Assembly: GCA_003991915.1 (NCBI GenBank)
Contig: RQTK01000213.1
Location: 446,130-510,129, forward strand
DNA: 64,000 nucleotides
Direction of reading: 5' to 3'
Source: Elysia chlorotica
Taxonomy: Eukaryota > Mollusca > Gastropoda > Plakobranchidae
Part shown: positions 29,515 to 43,710 of the stretch, piece after piece
Layout of the letters: every line of letters begins with the position of its first letter
Numbering within the stretch: the stretch's first letter is position 1
The notes under the pieces: model-generated
Told to the model about the DNA's origin: nothing
Databases searched by the model: none
The model's input: the letters and a program-made list of their open reading frames with translations, nothing else
Translations under genes and position numbers: made by a program

Positions 29515-30795
29515 AGATAATTTTAAGTTAAAATTTACAAAAGGCATTAATATAATAATCGTGTTCGTAAAAGAGAAAAAACCACTCCGAACGATTATGT
29601 TGCCGAGACCAGTATAATAAAAAATCAATAAGTATCGTTCCAAAATGTATATGCTTTTCACGCATAGAACACTTAAGAGAATTTTCATGCGAAAGTAGGA
29701 CTATGTCCAAGGGGATTAAAGGGGGGAGGGAGGGAAAAAGAGATGGTAGCTTACCTATTGTTTTGACACAGCCACATTAAGATTTGTGATGGCTCCCGCA
29801 AATCAGTTTATTTATCTCTCAATCACAATAATTAATCTTAGAGCATCTTTAAATAATGTCAGTTCCGAATGTCCTAGCTTCCATAATTAGATTGCGCTTA
29901 CTATACCATAATGGCAACAGGCAGCAAACTAATGTTGGTTCCAATGGCACAGGGTTGGGGCGTGGTGTGGTGAATATTATGCGAAAGATTTCTTGCCCTT
30001 CCATTTTATTGCATGGAACCTTTTTTATCCTGAACATGATTTCACCCAGATCTACTATTTTATAATAATCATACAAGAGCAAAGAGTATATACAAAGATC
30101 GAAATAAACAATTTACAAAAATCAATAAATTAATAATAAGCAAAAAAAAAATTGAAAAATTGAAAAACATACCAATCATCGCACGGTCTCTTAATCGGTG
30201 ATATTAGTTTTGAACTCTGAAAAAACACTTACGCATGCTGATCTAATAAAGGACCTAGTTCTTCAACTGCTTTGAAACTGTTTCGACATTAAAGGAAACA
30301 TAATTCTCACCCCCCCTCCTCTCCCTGACAATAATGAATCAGACCACTAATTGGCATGTTTCCTTTGTTGTTTTATTCCAATATTTTTAGTTTTGAAAAG
30401 ACGAAAATTGCATTTGGTGCCTGGGTTTATTGGTAGAGTTTGAACGGTAGTGTAAATTTAAAAAACCGCATTACAAAAAATAGACTACTAGTGTGCTACA
30501 AATACGAAAAAAGGATAGTATTTCGGATAAAATTAGACAGTCATAGTGAAATACTTTGTGCCACAGATCTTCATTATTTGGTGACGATGTGGATTGCAGA
30601 CTATAGCTGGCATAAAATCGGTGCTTTCCCCACACTTACTGATTTTTAATGTTTCGTGTTATCATCCAGCCTATCCAGTGAGATCGATACCACCGTCTTT
30701 TTTTCTTTTATTAATTGTCACAGAGAGAAAAAGGTTGTTATATATTTTCTCTTTCATCTTTACATACTTTTTTTGCCATCATCTTAACGTCCAGG

Positions 30796-30990
30796 AGATG
30801 AACTGGCTCAACTAGTAGATCGTTGGTGTCCAGATCGGGAGGTCCGCGGTTAGTTGGAATCCCACGATCAGCAGATTGATTTTTCCAATTTCGTCCCCTG
30901 GAACTTGTTGGGTCTGTAACCGGGTGAAACAGGAGTTATGGTCTCCCGGCACTGTCTCGTGAATTGATAGTCTTCCATTCTTGTTGGTTT
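30796..30990 (+). mobile_element. Degenerate tRNA-derived SINE
   Basis: The head GGCTCAACTAGTAGATCG is followed by a weak B-box GGTTAGTTGGAATCCC. A body resembling GGGTCTGTAACCGGGTGA then GTCTCCCGGCACTGTCTC echoes the family at 20713. No clear tail remains. Confidence 0.5.
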
Positions 30991-32239
30991 TTTATAGTTT
31001 CGATACATGATTGTATTTCTATAAACAAAGCCAAATTTCGTTCCATACTTTTCGAAGGATGGTAAATCTTTTTAGGATAATGTTTCCATTTTCATTCAAA
31101 AGTTATTCCCCTTGTCATCTGACAGATTTTTAACTACCCATTTTTTTTTCTTTAAATATACATGAAATTAATTTACATATTGTTGGAAGCTTTGGGTGTT
31201 CGCCTTGTGAGGGAATAAAAAGCTTTTTTTTTAATAATTATGTTGTTGCTAAATAGATTTTAACAACAGGGGGGTAAAGAGAGAGAGAGAGAGTGAGAGA
31301 GAAAGAGAAGAGAGATATAGAGAGAGAGGGAGAGAGAAATATAATTATAAGCCAATGGTTGGTGGATATTTATTTGAGAAAGGAAGATGCTGTTTTAGGA
31401 CATGTGTTGTTTCAGAAAATTTTTTAAAAAGGGAAAGCATCTCACACCATTTGGTTTACCATTTTGGAAAGATGACGGGACATCGGGTTTTAAACAGTCT
31501 AGAGTCTTACAAACTTACATACAGATTCTTTTACACTTTTTTGAAGGTTACACAATAATTCAGCTTGTAAAGGGCTTATTTTGTTACATTTAAGTTGTAA
31601 GTTTTGTAATGCTGATTGCTGAACCCCATAGTAGAAGTCTTTCCTTCCAATGTTTATGTTTACAATTCGTTTTGCTTGACCGTTTATAATATCTGTATGA
31701 TTATAGTGTGACATATGTGATTGTGCGAGGTCTACCAAGAGTCTACTGTTTCGTAGTTAAGTCTGATTTAGCAGATTCTAAAGCTAGTTAGAAACCCTTA
31801 AATGTGTCCTACAAACAGTTAAAATTGTTAACAAGCAGTGTCAGTCTCTAACAACTTGAACCGAATTTCAGACATTTTCGGCTAGTAAGTTTCTGGTGGG
31901 GAAACTATACACCTTCAGCTTTATCAATCGCTGTTCCTACTTTTTTTATCAGCTGCTTTTTGTATCGGATCTTGGGTCGATATGCTATGAAATAAATTCA
32001 TGATCAGTGGTGCTCTATTGACCATTACTAATATTCACGTGAAGGAGGAAGACATTTTAATTTCCATACATGTTTACCTTGAAAATTTAAACGATAAAAG
32101 AGGAAATAGTTTTTCCATTGTGTCGATTGTGTCATCACAAAGAAGTCCGAAAAATGAAAGTGTACCAGAATCAGCTTAAAACATTTTCATATTTTCGGTA
32201 TTAACAGGTTGAGTTAATTTGAGTTAAATGCTAAAGGTT

Positions 32240-32465
32240 CACTATTGTTCTTGAACCCCACGACTGACGACAGACAGGTGTCCGTGCAGTCACACAGAGA
32301 CATAGCGAGGATACCTGGATTCCTGTCTCAGCTTGTCACTTAAACTTACACCGACCCAACCAATAGGGCACAAGATTGGACAAATAAATTTTAAATAGAT
32401 AATGGAGTTCGAACCCGGGACCTCACCATTAGGAGAGAGCACTGCCACTTGCGCCAATGTGTCCC
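32240..32465 (-). mobile_element. tRNA-derived SINE, minus orientation
   Basis: On the minus strand the head GGCGCAAGTGGCAGTGCTC and a strong B-box GGGTTCGAACTCC (near 32410-32420) are followed by TTGGGTCGGTGTAAGTTTAA and GGTATCCTCGCTATGTC. This is the same family as 20713, with the head kept and the tail missing. Confidence 0.75.
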
Positions 32466-33434
32466 CATCGGTATATCAGGCCTCGCTCTTCTCATATTTA
32501 CAAACTATTTCATCATGTTTACCATGTAAATTCACTGCACAACAAGCAAAAGTCGGGAGAAATATAGCATGTACAATTTCGATAATTGATTAAAAGGCCA
32601 CAGTTTCCTTGAACCACACATCTTTAAAAATTGGCCTTCTGTATTTAAACAGCTTGCCTTATTTAAAAGCCTTAATGAAGTGGCATTTTGAAACGCTATA
32701 AAGGAGCGTGCATCAATTTCGTACCACTTATTATTCAAAGGCATCTTTTGTTGCACTGTTTTTGTTTCACCTTATATCTAATGAACGTACAATCGTGCTA
32801 CAAAAATACTCGACGTCGCTTCCATTATTTTATAAGTTCTGGTGTTGTGCTAACGATTCTCTCTGGATCGGTTTATGACGCAGTTATAGTCTTCCGAAAA
32901 TTGACCTGTGATATAGAACAATAATTATCTACGACTGTGTGGTTAGATAATGGATCGTCAAACAGACTGTTTTAGCTCTAGAATTTGAAGCGACAGCAAT
33001 GAAGGCAATATTAAAGAACAAATCGATGTTTCCATTTGCCTCTATTAATTTGCAAGTGAAATAAAAAGAGGAGTAGGCCTATATCTTATTTCTAGCTGCA
33101 CTTGGTAAGCCAACTCTTTGAGGGCGAAAAGTCAAACGCAGACGTTTAATGACTCGTTAACACATTTGTGCAATTTTATTGACCTTAACTATACTTCGAT
33201 GATTTTTTGTGCGCCCACGGACGAGGTTATGTTATACTTGATTGCCTCAATTCATTTCCAAAACGTACTTAAAGATAGCTTATATACATTTAGATTTTCC
33301 AAAACTCTATAAAGAGATAGAAAGGCAGCTAAGATTTAGAGCTTAGATTTCCTATTCACCAGCTCAGCTGCCGGTTTTTCCGAACGGTTTCGTATAACAA
33401 TCAATCAGTAAAGTTTCTCTCAAAATCATATACA

Positions 33435-33530
33435 TCGACTGGTGAACGAGCTGAGATTGGAACCCTGTTCTCCTGATGCTGGTTAGTTTGGATCACCAAT
33501 CGACTGAGCTACCGAAGATCCCCTATTGGT
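33435..33530 (-). mobile_element. tRNA-like SINE head
   Basis: The minus strand reads CGGTAGCTCAGTCGATTGG (A-box) and GGGTTCCAATCTCAGC (B-box) with tRNA-like spacing, about 330 bases upstream of the SLC22 copy B start. The acceptor halves do not pair, so it is not taken as a tRNA gene. Confidence 0.55.
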
Positions 33531-33861
33531 TCCAGGTTAAGGTAGGAAATCTTCTATGTCACTGTCATTGTCTGGGGGGTTTTATCAGTATATTCCTTGG
33601 TCTGAGGGAAAGCTTACATTGTCTGATTGAAGGACATACCTAGCTCAAATTAAATTATATTGTCCATGAAACATGTAACCGATCCTATAATTTGTGATTT
33701 TCCACATTAATTGTTACTGACGGGTGGTCAGCCCGCCACATATCTCTTTAAAATGCATTGATATAAATTTGCAAATGACTAAATTTTTAAAAGAATATAA
33801 TGATATGAAAACAGTATACTGTTTTTATTTTAACTTGCTGCAAAGACCCAGTATATAGACG

Positions 33862-36800
33862 ATGAAGAATTCAGCTGTGGACGATATATTGCTGACCCTT
33901 GGCTCCTGGGGACGTTATGAAAAACTGCAGTTTCTGCTGTTGATGCTTCCTCTCCTGCCAACAGCTCTACACATTGTGTCTATAGTCTTTATAGGTAACT
34001 GTGGATATATAATCTCTGCACTTAATTATGCAAGTCTTAACAGATATTCATGTTTATGTTCGATTTTTTAACATAATTATAGCTTTTCACTACATACATG
34101 TAGTTGGCGTTAGGTTTGTTACCACGTCTCTATATAGTATAAATTGTGATGCCTTGAATATTATAATCTCTGTTCTGCCTACTCTCTTCACAAATTGGTT
34201 GCCAGCTTTATGGTGTGTAGGGCTGTATCGTGTTCATTAACCTTACCTCACAGAGGTATCTGCAAGGAGTCTCTTGTGCTTACATTTAAGTGAGTTAACG
34301 AGTACAATCTGTTTACATTCGTAAGATGAATCTCTACTTATATTATTATTGTTTCTAGACGGTTACACATCAAGCATGATATTTGTCACTTCTCTCATGA
34401 CTTAAGCTCTCCTCGAGTAAAAATTCACCTTTTGTCATTCTTTACCCTTGAGCATTGAGGATGACTTGAGGCACATTTATACATTAAGACTCTCATTATA
34501 ATGTATAAAGTGATATATCACAAGGAGTTCTGGCATTAATTTGTTCCTGTTTTTTTCACTGTAGGGCGTGCAGCTGAACATCAATGTGCACCCCTGCCAG
34601 ATTCACAAAACATTTATTACAATGACACTCAAAAGACCATTGAATTCGCGACGGAAAGCATGCGTTCTATCCACCAAAACAACAGCGTAAATTACGTCTA
34701 CAAGAACCTCCAACAAGAGACAAACATCTCTTCCCAGACGACCATTACGTACGGGAAATGCCGAGTGGAGACCCGGAACAGCTCGGGCCATCTGCTGTCG
34801 TCCACTTCATGTCCACAGGGGTATCAGTACGGGGAACCGCGGCACAGGACTATTGTCTCAGAGGTTCAATAATAGAAACTTTCTATAAGTGTCCCCTCCC
34901 CAAACCCACCCACACGACACAAACAAAAACAAACAAAGTACAAAAAAAACCCGGCCTAAATAATAATTAAACTGGATTTTATTTTAAGACCCTATTTTGA
35001 AAAACAACACATTAATAATTTTATTTTGCATTAAAATATTAAATTTCATAAAGTACGCAATAAAATCTAAATTCCTTTATCACGACCTTTTCTAGGCTGC
35101 GATAACTTTGACTTGTTCTGTGCATTACAAAAGGGACCATTCCTCTCGTACGCAATAAAATCTAAATTCCTTTATCACGACCTTTTCTAGGCTGCGAGTT
35201 GCACACCTCGACTTTGACTTGTTTTGTAGAGCGTATCCACAAAAGGGACCATTCCTCTCGGAATGACCAAAAATAATGAAATTGTTTTGCATCTGCTCAA
35301 ACATCAGTTTTTAATGTATCTATGTTCAATGTTATTGAGAAGTTTGATTAAACATTGATATATCAATTAACTTTTTGACACGGTCAGATTTATCTTTTGG
35401 TCTTTAAAATGATCGTAAGAACAGACACGAATTTTGCTCTGAATAAAATAACTTTTAGAGTTTAAAGTAGCGATTTTGGTGTTGAGGACCTCTCGACATT
35501 ATTCGATCAGAGAGTCTCTAAGTCAGTTTGTTGTAAAGGTCCATCGGCTCGTGTCAAAACAACCTGCTGGTACGTGTATACAATAGCCCAATGATATTCG
35601 TAATTGTGCGTCTCATTTATTTACCCACACGCTTCTAAATTAGTCGCGGATTAGACTCACCAGCTGTAACATAATTGTAACAGGATACACGCTAAACAAA
35701 CATTTTTATTTAACTTTTAAAAATCGGAATGGTAATGATACAGGTTTTGTAACAGCTTTGGCACTGCCTTTTGACTGTTGTTTGCTATGTGTCTTGAAGC
35801 TCTAATGTTCTACGACCGATTTTCTCCAGCACATATGGGCCTAATTTTGTATCTTAGGATGAAACAAAAGTGGGCTTTTCGGCATTTATTAAAATATGTC
35901 GAACTACCGTCTGTATCTTCCAGTCTATGATGTACATACCATGATTTATAAAAGGAATTGCCCATATTTCTTTTAGCTGCGACTTGTTTGGAAGCCGGGG
36001 ATTCATTTTATTTCTCTAAAAAGCAGCAAAAAATGTGTAACCCTGTTTTTATTCTCCGATGGTTTTTCTAACATTCTGAGAGATAAAGTTTTTGCGAACT
36101 AGTTATATCGAGCCATCTTCGAATGAAAAGTAAAATTGTCCCTAACAAGAAGCAAAAGAGATAGCTACACATATATTAACTTGCTTGCCTTGATCTGAAC
36201 ATGATCCACACCTCCCGTTTTCTCTGTCTATGCTGTCAGTGGGACCTGGTGTGTGAGCGAGACGCCATGTCGGACCTGTCTCAGACCATCATGGGAGTCG
36301 GCATGAGTGTCGGGGCGCTGTGCTTCCCAACTTTGGCTGACAAGTTAGTCCATTTAGTGCCCAACATCGCAACTCTGACCAAATCACAATCTTATCTGAA
36401 TATATCATTGGTTTGCGAAATCATTGCGTGGTTCTACTTTTCTACTTTTTCAGTGCTCAAAATGAATATTGTGTGGTCAATCGCATTTTAAACACCAGGT
36501 AGTCTTCACAATTTGTCAGTGTATTAGAGGATATCATCTAAAATAAAGTTTTGCTCGGTTGACGAACTTGAGTTAACGTTAATTAAAATCAAATTTTACT
36601 ATTACTTATGACGCTTTTCCTTAAAAGCAGTGTAATGATGTCATGCTATCCATTTTAGGTATGGACGTAAGAAAACATACATCATAGCAGAGCTGATGCT
36701 GTTTTTAACTGCAGGTGTCACCATCTTTGCTCCAAACTTCACTATATTTGCATTCTTCCGCTTTCTGACGGGAGTGGCGCAACAGGTAACGCAGGCTTCA

Positions 36801-39800
36801 TATAGATCAGTTCTTTTACAATCAATATACTACCAAGTTATTTCGTTTTCACATACTACCTAATATTCCACCAGATCGATCTTTTTTTACATTAATTTAA
36901 ATATTTTTTAATGGAAAAAAGTATTAATCTTTGTAAGTTCCATAATTTTTCTAAAGACTCATATACGAGGACGACGGCATGAGGCGTCATCTGGGGATTG
37001 AACCACCAACCGCATGCTCGTCAGTCCAGCACTGAATCAGCTAGTTAGCGCCCAATAATCCTTTATCTAAAAGTAATGGACATATGTGCTGTTTTTATAA
37101 CGGGTTAAACATTTAAGAAAAAAGGATAAAAAAAATCGATGCTGCAAATATAGACCGTTAATAAAGCAAGTCGAACCAAAAAGCTGAAGGCACTATCCAT
37201 TTAACCACTCAGTTTATTCTGAGTATATTTATTCTCTTCTAAAAAGTTCAGAGGACAAGATCAATGTTGAAAGTTAATTAAACCTAATGGTTGTATTAAA
37301 ATATGAATGTCACATTTCCTCGGTTTCCTCCCTCTAGTCTAAGGCTTTTTTTTTACTCATCTTCATCTAGATACCCACGCTTTCAAAGCGTCCTCACAAC
37401 GCTCTATAAGATTATCACAGATATAATCTTCTTACTCAAAAACAAGAGAACTGTTTCCCAATGTGCTGATCATGAAATAGGCTTGAAGTCTTAATGTCGT
37501 TTTCTTAATCTTCTATTTTGTTATATATTGTTTCCATTTGTATACCTTGATATAAATCCTTTAAAAGCTCCCAGCATTGCAATGCAATGAGCAATTCCAC
37601 ACAAAACCACCTGACTCATCATGGAATGAGTATTGCTTCACTTGAAAGTCTATAGAGAGAGACAAAAAACCCAACAACAAACACAAAATTAATAACCAGT
37701 GAATAGACTGGTGTTGGTTTCTATGTTATTATCAACTCGACACGATAGTTTCTAACAAGATCCTCAAACTCACCAGGGAACCAGTATTGTTCCCTACGTG
37801 CTGCTCCTGGAGCAACTGCCGACAACCCACAGGTCTCTCGTCATCCGCCTGGGGATGTACATTTGGCCGCTGTGCCTGCTGTCCATGAGTCTGTTCGCCT
37901 ACCTCACCCGGGAGGTCAGCTGGAGGTACACACAGCTGCTGCTGTCCGCTTGCTCGCTCTACTTCATCGTGGCGTTCTGGTAAGATAGTCATGCTCGCTC
38001 TACTTCATAGTGGCGTACTGGTAAGATAGTCATGCTCGCTCTACTTCATCGTGGCGTTCTGGTAAGATAGTCATGCTCGCTCTACTTCATTGTGGCCTTC
38101 TGGTAAGATAGTCATGCTCGCTCTACTTCATTGTGGCGTTCTGTTAAAATAGCCATGCTCGCTCTACTTCATTGTGACATTTTGGTAAGATTTCGTGCTC
38201 GCTCTAATTAATTGTGGTGTTCTGGTGAGATGCTCATGCCCGCTCTACTTAATTGTGGCGTACTGTTAAGTACTCATGCTCGTTTAATCATGTAACGGTA
38301 ATATATTTATTCTGGCTGTACTTTTTAGTCATGTAATGATCCGATGATCATGTTCGGTACTAGTATAGCCATGTTTGCTGTACTTCTTAAACACTGCGAA
38401 GACACCCATGATCACTTTACTGTTTATTCAATGGTAATATGGTTATGCTCTCTGCGCTTGTAAGTTATATACTGGTAAGGAGCTGATAAACATCTCACAC
38501 CAGAATCTCCCCGTTAGAATCGTGGAACTATCTGCGTTATTCTGTAACAAAATTTTCTAATTTAGCATAGAACATCATTGCTCTTTGTGAAACCAATGGC
38601 CTTTTTTCTGTATCTATAGGTTTATAGACGAATCCGTGCGCTGGCTCATGGCCAATAATAAATTAGCCGAAGCCGAGATGGTGATCAGACGAGCAGCAAG
38701 GATTAGTGGGGTCAATCTACACAAGGTCATGGATGTCTTCAGAGACAGGACACAGTCTATGCTTGTCCCAGTGACGCCTTCACGGGAAGATGGTGATCTT
38801 CAGCAACTCCACCAGGTTAGTGACTGTGGGGCTGATAACTGCCGAGAAATACACGTTCGTTTCCTAGGCAATTAAGAAATCAAAGTTATGATTTTTAAAT
38901 TGTAAAAAAAAATCAAGTATTATTCCAAAGTGCATAGAAAAATTCAAAATAGCATAAGTTATTATTTTCACCCGTCCTTCCTTTTCATGGTCAAATCATT
39001 TTGTTTCAGACCATGTCTTTCCACTTCTAACCATATCCGTCTTCCTGACTCTTCTCAAATTCCACGTGACATCCCTCTTGGTCTCTTTCAATAAGGATTC
39101 TAACCCTATGTCTTCTTGGTGATGTTATTTTTTTTTCCTAGGAGTGTACTCTAACTATCTCGAAAGACTCCTTTCTATTTTATCTTCTGCTGGATTTATT
39201 CTGTTCTGTAGCTACGTCTGATGATCATAATTATATGTTCATTTGACCTTTAAAAGCTTTTAGAGACACCTGCTTCGTAAAAATTGGATCGCTTTATACA
39301 ACTAAATGGCATATTCTAGGTCTCACACCAGACAAGAGGACACGCATAATATTTTAATCAAAGAACTTGCTAACATAACTTGCTAAGTGATGTGAATGCT
39401 GTTTGAGCCTTTCCAATCATTACATTCACTGATGTTGTTCCTGAAGGGAATTTTCTGAATGAAGGAGTATCTTCCAAGAATCAGGCCCAACTTTAAATCG
39501 CAACACAAATGCAATATATTAATTATTAAAAGCAAAGCGAAATGTCTATAATAGCTGCTAACATAATTATCTAGAAAAAAAACAACCTCTGGATCAGCCT
39601 GTTTATTCTCTGGACTGTCCAGCATAAGGTCCGACGTCGAATCTAAGCAATTGCCCCCGTCTCCGGAGTTTTTAGGAAACCAATGAGACATGAAAAGTAT
39701 GGTAGTAAAGACTATTTGTATTTGATTTTTTTTTTCTTTTCTTGATATTTTTATGAAATTAATGTGTCTCGGGTTGTTCAAGTCCTTATTCTAGGTACTT

Positions 39801-42800
39801 CGTGCAATCGATTTAAATAAGTTTATTCTAGAAATAAATACCATAATATGATGATTATTATATTTTTCATTAAAGATTTGGATGTTTGATTTATTATTAT
39901 AAAATGAATAGGAAAACTGACAATTTTATTAATACGCATGTGTCCGTTTCTCAGGATACAGCCCCGCCTGAGCCAACGAAGGAAAATTTCTTTATGGCAC
40001 TGAAAAACAAACAGATCTTTAAAATTACAGCAATATCCTTCTATATGTGGTAAGAGAGAATTAACCTCTTTTAACTTCATTGACAAACACAATGTTTGCC
40101 AACAGAAAATCACATAAGTAGCTTTTTACACCATTCTTATCATGTTCGTGAGAGATAAATAGCATTCTTGATAACTTTATGTTTTCAGTAAAATAATGTC
40201 ATATTCAAAAACACGTTGCACCAGTTAGGTTTTTTTATTATTTATTTTTACATAATACTTAAGTGACAACTAAATGGTCAAACTTTTTACCGCTATAAAA
40301 AGATAAGGCACACAAATTTGGATATATTCGCACTCCTATATGAAAAAAAATTATTGGACATTTAGTCAGAACATTGAGATTCAAGTTTGGTTTCTGTAAC
40401 TTAGTGTCTCTGCCTCTCTATCTATCCTCTGCTTATGTTTCCCTCTCTCTCCTCTCATTCTCTAAATCTCTGTCTTGGTGTCGGTCTGTTCATCTTTATG
40501 TCTGCCCTGTGCTTCTTTTTACTTTTCGTTTACCTCTATATATGTACCTGCTTGACCAGAATAGCGACCGACTTTGATCTTAGCACTACTTGAATTTTTG
40601 CGACAGTAAGTAAATCCCACCACATCAAAATAATAATAATTTAATAAAAATTAAATTAAAACAATTTTAAGTGTAAACCGGTGTAAAAAAAAAAAAGACA
40701 ATAGCACTATCGAGGAAAAAATATTAAGACATTGTGCCTGTTTACGTGCAGGTTTGCAGATAGTGCCACCTATTACGGGCTCATCCTGACGTCAGGGTCT
40801 CTGGTGAACGACCTGTACCTGGGCTATGCTGTTAACATCCTAGTGGAGCTTCCAGCAGGCGTCGCGTTTTTCTTCATGTGCGACAGGTACAGCACTTTAG
40901 TTTTCTCTAGCTAGTTATCATATCAAACACCTCTATACGTTTAGAGAATTTCGAAACTGTCAAATAAGATTGAGGAAATGATGTAGAGGAGCGCGTATTG
41001 TAGTCTGATCGGTGGGCAAGGTGTAAGAAAGGATGCAAAAGTAACTCAATCAGCCAGACTCGCTCTAAACTTAGAGGTCTGTGGCTCTAAATTTAGCTGC
41101 TTTCCCGTCTCATATAGGAGAAATCAACTTTCAACTTATTCTACAAAATTCTATGTTTGAGTTTGGCTGGTCAGCTTGCCCTACATTGAATAATGGCATT
41201 CAGAAAATAACGAACTGCATTGATCAGTTCGAAGACGTTACCCCTAGGAAGAAGTCCTTTCTGAGTCATGATTGATCAGGAGTTAATCTAACATTTAGTA
41301 ATCGCATTTTCTTATCTTATTTTATAATTATTTCATTTTAAGCAATGACACTGATTCATTATTGTATTGCTTGTTTAAAAGTCACGCGGTGGAATGTGAC
41401 GTTTACATTTCAAACCCCATTCTACCGCGTGAATTTTAAACAACTGGACAAAATTTCAAGTCTCTAGCTTAAAACCAGTATTTCATTAATGTACGCTCCT
41501 TCTAAGCATACGCTTCTGCTCTAACATAAACAATGTCCATACTTTGAGGGCATGTTAAAATATTTCTTAAGAATAAGGTTAATTTGGAGTTAAATGTGTT
41601 AGCATACATTCACCTTGTGATGCAAATTGTAACCATGAACAATACCAATAATAGCAATTATCAAAGTAAGACCCTGAAATATTGATATATTGAATTACTC
41701 TATGTTCTTTCCTTAATCATGATAAAAAAATATCCCAGATACAGTCAGCAGAAAAGTATGGATTGAAGATGTATTGAACCAAACCGGTGATGTAATCAAC
41801 ATAACCATTATATTAACGTGTATTTGGCACATCATACCTCCAGATACACTCGGCGGACGTGTATGATTTTTTTCCACCTAGTGGCAGGAATAGCTCTTCT
41901 GGCAGTTGTGGCGCTCAATACAATTCAAGCTGCCCGTAAGTTAAAGATCGAAAGCTAGTTACTACTTAAAGAAATAAATTGCAAAGCACAAACGACATAT
42001 AAAAGTAAATAATTATATCGCGGATTTAAAAATTTCAAAACAACACAAAACGCAATAAGGCTTACGAAAACAGGCTCGCTATTAAGGGCCGCTTATACAG
42101 AGAAGCTAATCATTTGTTGGCAAAATGAAATATCTGATGAATTGGGCCTTTTCCATTCGTTTCCCGAAATAAACATACTAAAATGGGGTCTTTTTGTCGG
42201 AGCGAGAAATCTAACCAGAGGTGTATTTGCATTCAAGCGCAAAGATGGTTAGCAAAATCTTAAAGCATCAGGCCAAATGACTTTTGACTAATGCATAGTG
42301 TAAAGACCCTTTACTTTGTTATAGCTAGGGAGATAAATAATAAAGAGATATATGAAAATTGCCCATCTATGCTTCATTACTTGATATTAAAATGCACTTC
42401 TCATATCTGTAGAATCCATTCCTGGAATCAACATCATAGTCATCATCATTTCGCTGATTGGCAAATTTGGAAGTTCAGCTGGATACGGCGTCTTATGGAT
42501 GTATACACCTGAACTCTTCCCCACTAACATCAGGTAGAGAAAAATTATACACCAACGCATGGTATGAAAGTATGAAAAACATTATTAATTTTTCTGGTAG
42601 GTGTAATTATTACTGAGTATAGATCTCGCTATTTTGTTTGATTTGTAACCCAGATGAGCATTTGTCTATAATTTGGAACATAAAAGTATATCTTATCTAA
42701 TCTTATCTTTTACTTTTTGTAGATCTCATGACATCTTGCACACCCATAACTTATATCTTAATGTTTCTCTTTTTAGCCTATTGTCCTCTCACTTCACCTC

Positions 42801-43687
42801 AGTGACGAAACTTGTTCCTATTCTTCTTTTTTATTCTGATTGTCTCTGTTCTGCGAACACAGAAACGTACACAACTCCTTTCTTGGATATTTCACTCATC
42901 TTTCCTGAACAGTAGTAAGCTCTATCCTAGATAATGTCGTTATCTCTTTTTCGTAGACTTTTGTTTGAAGTACCCTTTGAGAATCAACCTTACATGGCTA
43001 TGGAGTGATTTTGTATTCTGATACACTTATTTTTTAATCATCCAAGTATCTTAGCTGTTCCTTGCCATAATTAAACTATAAAACAAAGTGCCTGCCTATG
43101 TTTTGAAAAGTATCTGATCGTGATCTTTATTGTTTCAGAACCACTGGATTTGGCGTTTCCTCTTTAGCAGCAAGGATAGGGGTCATAGTCACTCCTTTCT
43201 CTCGGACTCTGGTGAGATTGTTTGCAATTTGTTCTCTTGTTGTTCTCATTTCGACTAGATCTGATTCAAGTTTGATGATATAACTTCCACAGATCTGAAA
43301 TTCTACTTGGCTAACTATTTTGTATCTATTATTATAACAAACAAGACACTTGTGAAGGGATAGATTATTTCTATACATTTTAAATTTCTCCTAGGTTTCC
43401 AAGAAAAATCCATTACTGCATCAATTAAAAGAAGAACATAACTAGCAGCCTATTGCAGTGATACCTGAGTTCGTTTTCTTGACGTTTTTGCGCTCCTTCC
43501 CCAGGGTCGCCACTTACCATGGGCTCCGGGTGTTATATTTGGCATCCTGTGTCTGCTCATCCCAGTCCTCACCGTGTTCCTCCCGGAGATGCACGGGCGA
43601 GAGCTGCCTCAGACCTTGGCGGACATGAAAACTTTGAAAAAAGTGAAGAGCGGACGGACGCACAATAATGAAAGATCACAGCCATGA
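33862..43687 (+). CDS. SLC22-family organic ion transporter, copy B, 12 coding exons
   Basis: Exons: 33862-33994, 34565-34863, 36240-36343, 36659-36785, 37777-37979, 38620-38815, 39955-40049, 40752-40886, 41844-41935, 42413-42533, 43139-43211 and 43505-43687. They join in phase to 586 aa and a TGA stop. Intron phases are the same as in copy A at all eleven junctions, and six exons have identical lengths, so the pair are duplicates. Visible family marks are WDLVCERDAMSD before TM2, ADKYGRKK, FFRFLTGVAQQ, ADSATYYGL, YTPELFPTNIR, SSLAARIG with the OAT/OCTN-type Arg in TM11, and LPEMHGRELPQT. The exon 2 loop carries cysteines and several N-glycosylation motifs. The exon 2 donor (GAG then GTTCAA) is weak, and the exon 5 donor is followed by tandem copies of itself. 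The expected product is a plasma-membrane carrier; substrate unknown. Confidence 0.93.
35053..35260. repeat. Direct tandem duplication, about 95-110 bp units
   Basis: GTACGCAATAAAATCTAAAT through ACCATTCCTCTC occurs at 35053-35147 and again from 35148, the second copy with small insertions. It lies in intron 2 of SLC22 copy B. Confidence 0.95.
36960..37060 (-). mobile_element. tRNA-like SINE head
   Basis: The minus strand reads CTGATTCAGTGCTGGACTG then GGTGGTTCAATCCCC, a B-box with tRNA-like spacing. It lies in intron 4 of SLC22 copy B. Confidence 0.5.
37951..38290 (+). repeat. 41-bp minisatellite made of exon 5 end plus splice donor (SLC22 copy B)
   Basis: The unit TGCTCGCTCTACTTCATCGT plus GGCGTTCTGGTAAGATAGTCA starts inside exon 5 and spans its donor (GT at 37980). 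It recurs at 37992, 38033, 38074, 38115 and 38156, then decays through about 38290. Copies 2-4 keep the exact TG|GTAAGA donor, copy 5 has lost it, and copies 6 and 7 keep usable GT forms. As 41 is not a multiple of three, using a downstream donor would usually change the frame. Confidence 0.95.
41371..41443. repeat. 73-bp near-perfect palindrome
   Basis: TTGTTTAAAAGTCACGCGG with TGGAATG is matched by its reverse complement ending TTTTAAACAA, with about two mismatches and a loop of about 20 bases. It lies in intron 8 of SLC22 copy B. It is short enough to be a tiny foldback or MITE-like element. Confidence 0.8.
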
Positions 43688-43710
43688 AAACGTTGACAAA
43701 GTGTAGAATG

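Noticed and set aside
37951-38290. A spaced-repeat array or LRR-like coding repeat
   Set aside because: The unit is 41 bases, not a multiple of three, and the frame closes at once. It copies an exon border.
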